From the NCBI RefSeq assembly GCF_001640805.2, contig NC_066848.1:13858092-13922091 (forward strand): a DNA stretch of 64,000 bases, in the 5' to 3' direction. Made by a program: the position numbers and the translations under genes. The notes below the pieces were generated by a model. That model saw only the letters and a list, made by a program, of their open reading frames with translations, was not told where the DNA came from and searched no databases. Positions within the stretch are counted from its first letter, which is position 1, and each line of letters begins with the position of its first letter. Shown here piece by piece: positions 49,939 to 64,000 of this stretch. This DNA comes from Lates calcarifer. Its lineage: Eukaryota; Chordata; Actinopteri; Centropomidae.

Positions 49939-51912
49939 CAAGAGAGAGATCTTCCCTGTTTGGTAGCTTATGTTTGAGGTGAAGTGATTTTCACCTCAGT
50001 GTTGTCTTGGCTTGTCTGTTAGGACGTAGTGTTGCTATGATTTTTTTTTTGTCTTATGCACATTCACACACAAGTTAAAAGGATATTATCTACTCTGCTT
50101 AAAGCCACTATGTGATCATAGCATCTCTCAAATTATTGTGACGGAGCTTTTGTTTGTAGAAAATGTGGTTCTGTTGGTGATGCTAGTCTAATCCCTGTGG
50201 GAAGGGGGCAGGATAGCAGTGTTCAGTGTCTTTTTTTAACCTCACCATCTGGGGGTGCTAACATCATAAATTTCCAAATTCTATAGTGGCTTTAAATAGA
50301 TTTTAATTGTAATCATAACGTTTAAGGAATGCTGTCATTTAAAGATTGGCTAGCATTTGTAGGTTTTTTTGTTTTAAACTAGTGAGGACTATAAGTTTAA
50401 TAATTACATAGAAATTAACGACACATTATTTTTCTTCAGTTAAAGGTGTTATCAGTAAAATGCAGCTCATCTCACCAACAAATAGTATTTATTTTATTCC
50501 TGTATAAACTGAAAGGGCAATATAATTAGCAATATTATTAAAAATCACCATCTCTTGTAGCCAGTGCTAGCTTCATTGTAGTATTAGTCTTTTAAAATAT
50601 CCTTCTCAATAATGGGACCCGTGGACAGTCAGACCCAATCTATAATCAATCTGAGGATAGTTAGACCTGATCCAAAATGTGGACAATGTGAATGAAATTA
50701 AAATGGAGAGTGAGCTACTATGGTGGTAGTAGCATGATTAATGAGCGACAGTGGTGGAAAAAGTAACAAGAAACAACAAAACCCTGTTGATAAAGCTAGA
50801 AAATAATTACTGATGGCACCTTTAACTTAAAAAACCCCAAAGCTTCATCTGTTAAAGCGGGGGGAGGAAACTAAAATAATAATCAAAATATACTTATCCA
50901 ATGGTGAACCAAAACACATCAAAAACACACTCACACACATTGATAAGGGATGTATCGATTTGTCTAACTGTGTGTTCACCCTCTGATTAACGCAGCCCTC
51001 CTGTTTCATTTGGTAAGTGATCACATATATAACTGTTACACCCCTCCCCCCCTTTCTTCCAACCCCTCATCTACACACATACATACAGCCACACACACAC
51101 ACACACTTGCACACATTCTTACAGGCATGTAACTGGCGACCTGTTACGCATATCCCCCCCTGTCACTCCTTCATCAGTCTCCACTCCCCTGCTCTGGTCT
51201 ACTCTCTAGCATGTGGAGCTCCATTTAGAGTTTAAGGCGTGTGCGCGCGCGTACGTGTGTGTGTATATGTACGTGGGCGTCCGTGTGAAGACATTACTGT
51301 CCAGGTTCGATGAGGATGAATGGTCGATGTCTCTGGTCCTGTCAGTCCCTCTCTCACGCCCACACAAACACGCATGCACCGGTCCTACACGCATGCAACG
51401 CTGTCTCAAGTCTTTCCACAACTGCACGCAAGCATATAACAGTCTCCGTTTCTGTGTCTCCTCCCTGCAATAAGACGAAAGGTCTTGGAATTGTTGTGTT
51501 GGCGTATTGTTGCAGAAAGAACCTACATGCTGAGGTTGAAAGTCTGCCCCAGCTTACTCTGCTATTGTAACTGTTTTTTTTTCCCCACTTTATTTTATAC
51601 ATTTTCTGTTGTGTTGATCATAGGAAAATCTGGCTTTGAAGTCCAGATTGGGGAGCAAAATCATTGAATGTTACTGTTAAGTGTTTCTACATTTAATAAC
51701 AGTTTGCCCTCTCTTCCCCCTCCCTCCCCCTTCCCCACTCTGTCACCCCATTCTCCCTCTTTCGTCCTGTTTTCCTCATTTTCTCCTATTCCTCCTTCCC
51801 CCCATCTCTTTTTCCCGCCATGTTCCACTTGTTTCTCTTCTCATCGTCTCTTCCCCTTCTCTTGTGATCTTTCCTCATACAGAGCGGAGCTGAGTTGGAG
51901 TACCACTGGTAG
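45039..51912 (+). CDS. ppm1b: PPM1B, Mg2+/Mn2+-dependent protein phosphatase 1B (PP2C beta)
   Basis: PPM1B is a PP2C-family Ser/Thr phosphatase acting on kinases such as TAK1 and IKK-beta. Coding exons: 45039-45925 (the exon itself begins at 45010), 46362-46479, 47965-48079, 48388-48445, 51883-51912, total about 402 codons if the frame is intact. The start [14 protein letters not shown] is the family start and carries an N-myristoylation-type Gly2. PP2C motifs are present: R33, E37-D38 in VEMEDAH, D61-G62 in [19 protein letters not shown], and GSRDNMS across the exon 1/2 joint. Exons 3-4 encode the C-terminal helical region ([37 protein letters not shown]). The last exon adds only SGAELEYHW and a stop, like the short isoform ending in W. 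The first coding exon carries an apparent one-base loss between 45290 and 45383. All other junction phases agree. Confidence 0.95.
45283..45383 (+). other. ppm1b: Frame break inside PPM1B main exon
   Basis: The first frame runs correctly through [10 protein letters not shown], then continues as [10 protein letters not shown] and stops at TGA 45381-45383. The adjacent frame, open from just after a TAG at 45287-45289, reads [20 protein letters not shown] and continues as the true protein ([15 protein letters not shown]). One base is missing (or two are extra) between 45290 and about 45320, in the variable loop before IRTGF. A 38-nt piece 45283-45320 begins GT and ends AG, and its removal would also restore the frame, but it is shorter than known vertebrate introns. 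Confidence 0.85.
46480..47964 (+). other. PPM1B intron between coding exons 2 and 3
   Basis: 1.5 kb, with CT-rich sequence near 46975-47130 and 47720-47890 and a G-run at 47555-47561. No extra exon is supported; flanking phases (1, then 2) join correctly. Confidence 0.6.
48446..51882 (+). other. PPM1B last intron
   Basis: 3.4 kb. It contains a (TG)n-(GA)n compound microsatellite at 49869-49938 and CT-rich stretches (51040-51060, 51710-51880), the last forming the pyrimidine tract before the final exon. The exons for the longer human C-terminus (LVEALRQMRINHRGNYRQ region) were not found here by eye. Confidence 0.55.
49869..49938. repeat. (TG)n(GA)n compound microsatellite
   Basis: About 50 bp of TG followed directly by about 20 bp of GA. 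Confidence 0.96.
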
Positions 51913-53278
51913 CTGTCCAGCACAACTGCCTGATCCAAAAAGGAAAAAAAAACAAAAACAACAACAACAACAAAAAAAAAACACAGGACCACTTTTCCAC
52001 ACAAGATCACATCCGTAGTCACCTTTTAATTTCCTCTGGGATTTTCTTTTTTCGTTATTTTAATTTTTTCCCCACACTTGAGAGATCAATCGAAGCAGAT
52101 ATCCTTTTTTTAAAAACACACAACACACAACACACCTAACATGGAGGACTGTAAAAGCAGTTGGTTGGTTCTTTTTATAGAACAAAATGGGGAGAAAAAG
52201 AAGAACAACGGCATTGATGGTCTGAAATGAGAACTGCATATGCTATATATACGTCACAGGAGAGGCAAACAAGCACAGTTTCTCTTGCCCCTCATTTTTC
52301 TTGCTTTCTTTGTAGTGGTTGTTTTTGTTGTGGATTGACGGAAACACAGGAGCAGCCCTGCTCTGAAGGCTTTGGGGCTCTATGGTGCCTTGCTCAGAAC
52401 TGAGAGAGAAGGGAGGACCTCACAACAGCCAGCCATGACCAAACCAGCCACTCATGGATATTTGTAAGACACTGGTTAGACTTTAGTGGTTTGTCGGCTG
52501 CATTTTTTTTGGCATTATTTGTTTGAAGTGTTTAACTTTACTTGCACCTGACTGGTAGCCAGTTGACCACACAAGCCTGTGATTCCCAAACACCTTAAGC
52601 TACACTGTCCAGTTCAGGCAAGCTTTGGTCTGCATTACTAGCACCCAGAGGGGCCCCAACGCTTCACCAGCCCCGTGCATCTGGCTGCTGGAGAAAGCCT
52701 CATAGAACTCCTGGGTTTTAAAACTCCCAACGTCCTCACTATCCCAACGACCTCTGGGTTAAAGCCGCTAACTTCAGCGCCAAGAGAACTCCGTTGCCTG
52801 AGGCTGCATGAGGAGATCGAGAAGCCGAGTCTGTCTGGCAACAAATTTCAGTTTGGCCTCCTCCTCCGTGCCGTGTCCAAAACTAAAGCAGGACGTGGGC
52901 TGGTGCGCCTGGCTGCAGATTTGGAATTACATGGCAACAGTTTAAACTCAAGCGTGATGACTCTTCTTGCACGTCCTCGCTCACTTTCTCTCCTCTTGTC
53001 TCTTTAAAAGGATGCTATCAAACAGTTGATTCCTCACCCCCACCCCTCTCTTACGCTTTATCTGTCTCTTCATATGACAGAAGAGACTTGGCCGTCATTT
53101 GCATTGGCAGAAATGGCCAGAATCGTAAGCTTTTGAGCCTGCTGTTGTTTAAGATAGAAGATAGAAAGATAGAAATTATATATTAAATTCATATATATAT
53201 ATAAAAAATATATATAGATATATATTTTGATTTGTTTGTTTCATCTTAATTCCCAGCCATGGTATTCATTGTGGCCTA

Positions 53279-53326
<48 letters not shown>

Positions 53327-53669
53327 CCTATGTGTGTGCCTACGTGCACGTGTGTACGTTTGTGTGTCTGTAGACAAGCTAAAGCATTAAAAAAAAAAAA
53401 AAAAAAGTCCAAGTTGCACACAGTGTTCTCACATAGCAGTGTTCCAAAGACAGGGTTTGGGGTAAAGGGATTCCAGCCTCACCTTCTTCTTCCCCCCTCT
53501 TTCTCTCTCCTGCTTGTGCTACAACTTGCCTTTTCTAGCTCTCAAATATCCTGTGTTGAAAAAAAAACAAAAACAAATAATGCCTTTTTTGTTTTGATTG
53601 GAAGAAATTCCATCATTTATCTTTTTTTATTTAGTTTTCTTAAAATGTTTTTTGATATGTATGTGTGTG

Positions 53670-53711
<42 letters not shown>

Positions 53712-54143
53712 TATATGACTTTTCAGAGTACTGTGGCTGTGGTCCTATTACAGATGGACGAAGAACGACAAGGGGAGCATGAAATCTGTCTTGTACGGCA
53801 GAATGGGAGAGAGAGAAGTCGAATTTTTTTTTTTTTGGTGTTTCACTGTATGAAGTAAAGGAGGGAGACTGTAGGACAGATGAGAATAGGCCCTGCACCC
53901 AGAGCTGCATTCACACTGACACTGAAATTGCCCTCCTTAAATTTTTTTTTTTTTTTTTTTTTCCCACCATTACCTTCAGAGACTTTGCCTCAAAGGCACA
54001 GGGCAGTTGCTGGTAAAGCCCTGGTTTTGATTCTCTGGATTGACCAGGAGTCTCTTTCATTTCTCTCAACCCAAGCACTAAAAAACAATGTTTGAAACCT
54101 CAGAAGCAAATATTTGTCAGAGAAAAAAAAAACTTTTCAGTTT

Positions 54144-54144
<1 letters not shown>

Positions 54145-54205
<61 letters not shown>
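54145..54205. repeat. (TA)n(CA)n compound microsatellite
   Basis: About 25 bp of TA joined to about 35 bp of CA; both halves are alternating purine-pyrimidine. Confidence 0.95.
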
Positions 54206-54207
<2 letters not shown>

Positions 54208-55680
54208 TAATATACACTCTTTTTCAACCATTCAATGGCAAATTCATTATGCTTTCTGAAGTGGCAGTATTGAAAGACAATAGGCCTAAAAAGAGTTTGC
54301 TGGCTGGTTAATGTTCTTCTGGTACACTTGCTCTTGGTGCCATATGACAAATAGGTACTTGAATGTGTAGTTCTTTTTGCAGTTGAGTTGTTTTAATGGG
54401 ATGATTGAATTTTTTTTTCTTTGTTTGTGGTGGAGGGAGGGGGAGGGGTGGGATCTGTATAGTTGTGCATGTTTTTGTGATTGAGGGAGGAGTGTATTTT
54501 GTGTGTGAGTGGGAGATGTATTGGGCGGGTGGGGGATAACATGGGTGTGTTCAGTGTGGTGGAACACAATGTTAGAGAAGAAAGGTGACGGTGAAAGTAC
54601 AAACTAGAGAAAAGCGGAACATATAGCAGGATATTTTTTCTTTTAATTGAACTGAAATTCAGTTGGTCGATCTCCAGATTAAATTATTCCCATCATGGGC
54701 TCATGTTTCCTGACTTTAACCTCGGTTTTACCACACTGAACACAACCCTCAGTTAAGTTTATGTTTAAGCTATATATCAGACACTGGGCTAGGAGAGGAA
54801 TTAAGGGAGGGAAGGAGGGAGAAACATTTATTTTTTCTGAATGTAATTCTTCATTATTCACACTGATTCCACTGCATGGACTGAATACAAGCAGCACTGC
54901 AGCATCACATTCTCTCCTCATCAGTCATTTAATGATAGAACAAGCTCTCTTGGCTCCCTTCTTTTTTTTTTTTTTTGAAAAAAACAAAAACAAAAACAAA
55001 AACAAACAAACAAACTTGGTATTATATTCCAGAGTAATGATCAAGACTCACATGGGAGGACTTTCCCACTTTTTTTTCCCGAAGGAGACTTTTGCAGGTT
55101 TGGTGATGCCGGAATGGTTTGACCCCTGACTTGTTGCCATTGATTTCAGGATATGTTAAGTAAAGGGAGTTTTACAAAAGCATATTTTCTCCTGTACCTG
55201 TTAGTTATTGCGGGCTGGCCAGGTCGATGTGACCAAGAGAATGCCAGAGGGGAGGCGAGAATTTGGGAGTGGGCTACAAAAAAATGGCAAAATGGTCTAA
55301 GGCAGACATGACATTCCTCATGTGAGCTGTTTAAGGTGGCGGTCAACCCTCGCACCCTCGTCTCTGGTCACTCTTTATATGCATACTGTAGTGACAAGAT
55401 GTATGATGGCTATGATGAATTCCATACTTGTTTTTATTTATTCCAGTGCTTTTTTGCTCCCTATAAACATGCTGTATTTTCTAGTCAGAATGAGGTAACG
55501 ATAAGCTGGTGTGCGATTGAGAGTGATGTATGTTACGCTCACCTTCACCTTTGACCTTTGAGAAGACTAAAAGAAGGTGAGGTTTATGAGACACCCAGGG
55601 CATTCACCATCCTTTCTTCCTGTACTAATTTCCCAGTATGCTATTGTGATGTTACAGACCATACAGTGAACATAAACGTC

Positions 55681-55686
55681 AATAAA
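55681..55686 (+). terminator. Candidate distal poly(A) signal of PPM1B
   Basis: AATAAA in the context GTCAATAAAAGATGG, about 3.8 kb after the stop codon. Earlier signals are possible, so the 3' UTR length is open. Confidence 0.35.

Positions 55687-64000
<8,314 letters not shown>

Larger units (their letters stand above)
51913..55686 (+). other. PPM1B 3' UTR and downstream region
   Basis: A/T-rich sequence after the PPM1B stop with no convincing coding exon. It contains TG/GA repeats (53282-53327), (CA)n (53671-53716), (TA)n(CA)n (54145-54205) and several A- and T-runs. A GC-balanced segment at 52630-53000 has a 110-codon open frame without recognisable features. Which poly(A) site is used cannot be told; a good AATAAA lies at 55681. 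Confidence 0.45.

Noticed and set aside
52675..53007. 110-codon frame in the PPM1B 3' region
   Set aside because: No recognisable domain, no in-phase splice link to PPM1B, and the region follows the stop codon.

Overview
The window is a stretch of a ray-finned (teleost) fish chromosome. The evidence is vertebrate genes split by GT-AG introns, very many (CA)n/(TG)n, (GA)n and A/T-rich microsatellites, and fragments of repeats I associate with teleost genomes. The four recognisable genes are LRPPRC, ZNHIT2, PPM1B and SLC3A1. LRPPRC, PPM1B and SLC3A1 also lie together in mammals (human 2p21), so the block is ancestral. ZNHIT2 sits elsewhere in human (11q13, from memory), so its position here is a lineage difference. 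There is no bacterial, viral or CRISPR-type content.

Layout. (1) 104-15712, minus strand: the 5' part of LRPPRC, sixteen coding exons giving about 595 residues (roughly the first 40% of the protein); the 3' part lies beyond base 1. Every exon junction agrees in phase. Exon 9 lacks one base and shifts frame. (2) 16656-18401, minus: ZNHIT2 as one uninterrupted 581-codon frame. (3) 18402-37280: about 19 kb with no convincing exon, holding microsatellites, mobile-element remnants and a few segments that look like candidate regulatory DNA. (4) 37286-51912, plus: PPM1B, with a CCAAT-rich promoter, a probable non-coding first exon, a 7.3-kb intron, five coding exons and a short alternative-type C-terminal exon. 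Its main exon also appears to lack one base. A microsatellite-rich 3' region follows to about 55.7 kb. (5) 56870-64000, plus: SLC3A1 (rBAT), ten coding exons, running off the right edge after about 567 codons, all in frame.

The products act separately: LRPPRC in mitochondrial mRNA stability, ZNHIT2 in R2TP-linked spliceosome assembly, PPM1B as a metal-dependent Ser/Thr phosphatase, and SLC3A1 as the heavy chain of the cystine/dibasic amino-acid transporter. I see no new multi-gene system. The points most worth checking are the two single-base frame breaks in conserved genes (most simply assembly errors), the complete glycosidase triad in SLC3A1, the clustered CCAAT boxes, two palindromic motifs in non-coding DNA, and a foldback mobile element whose end recurs in an SLC3A1 intron.
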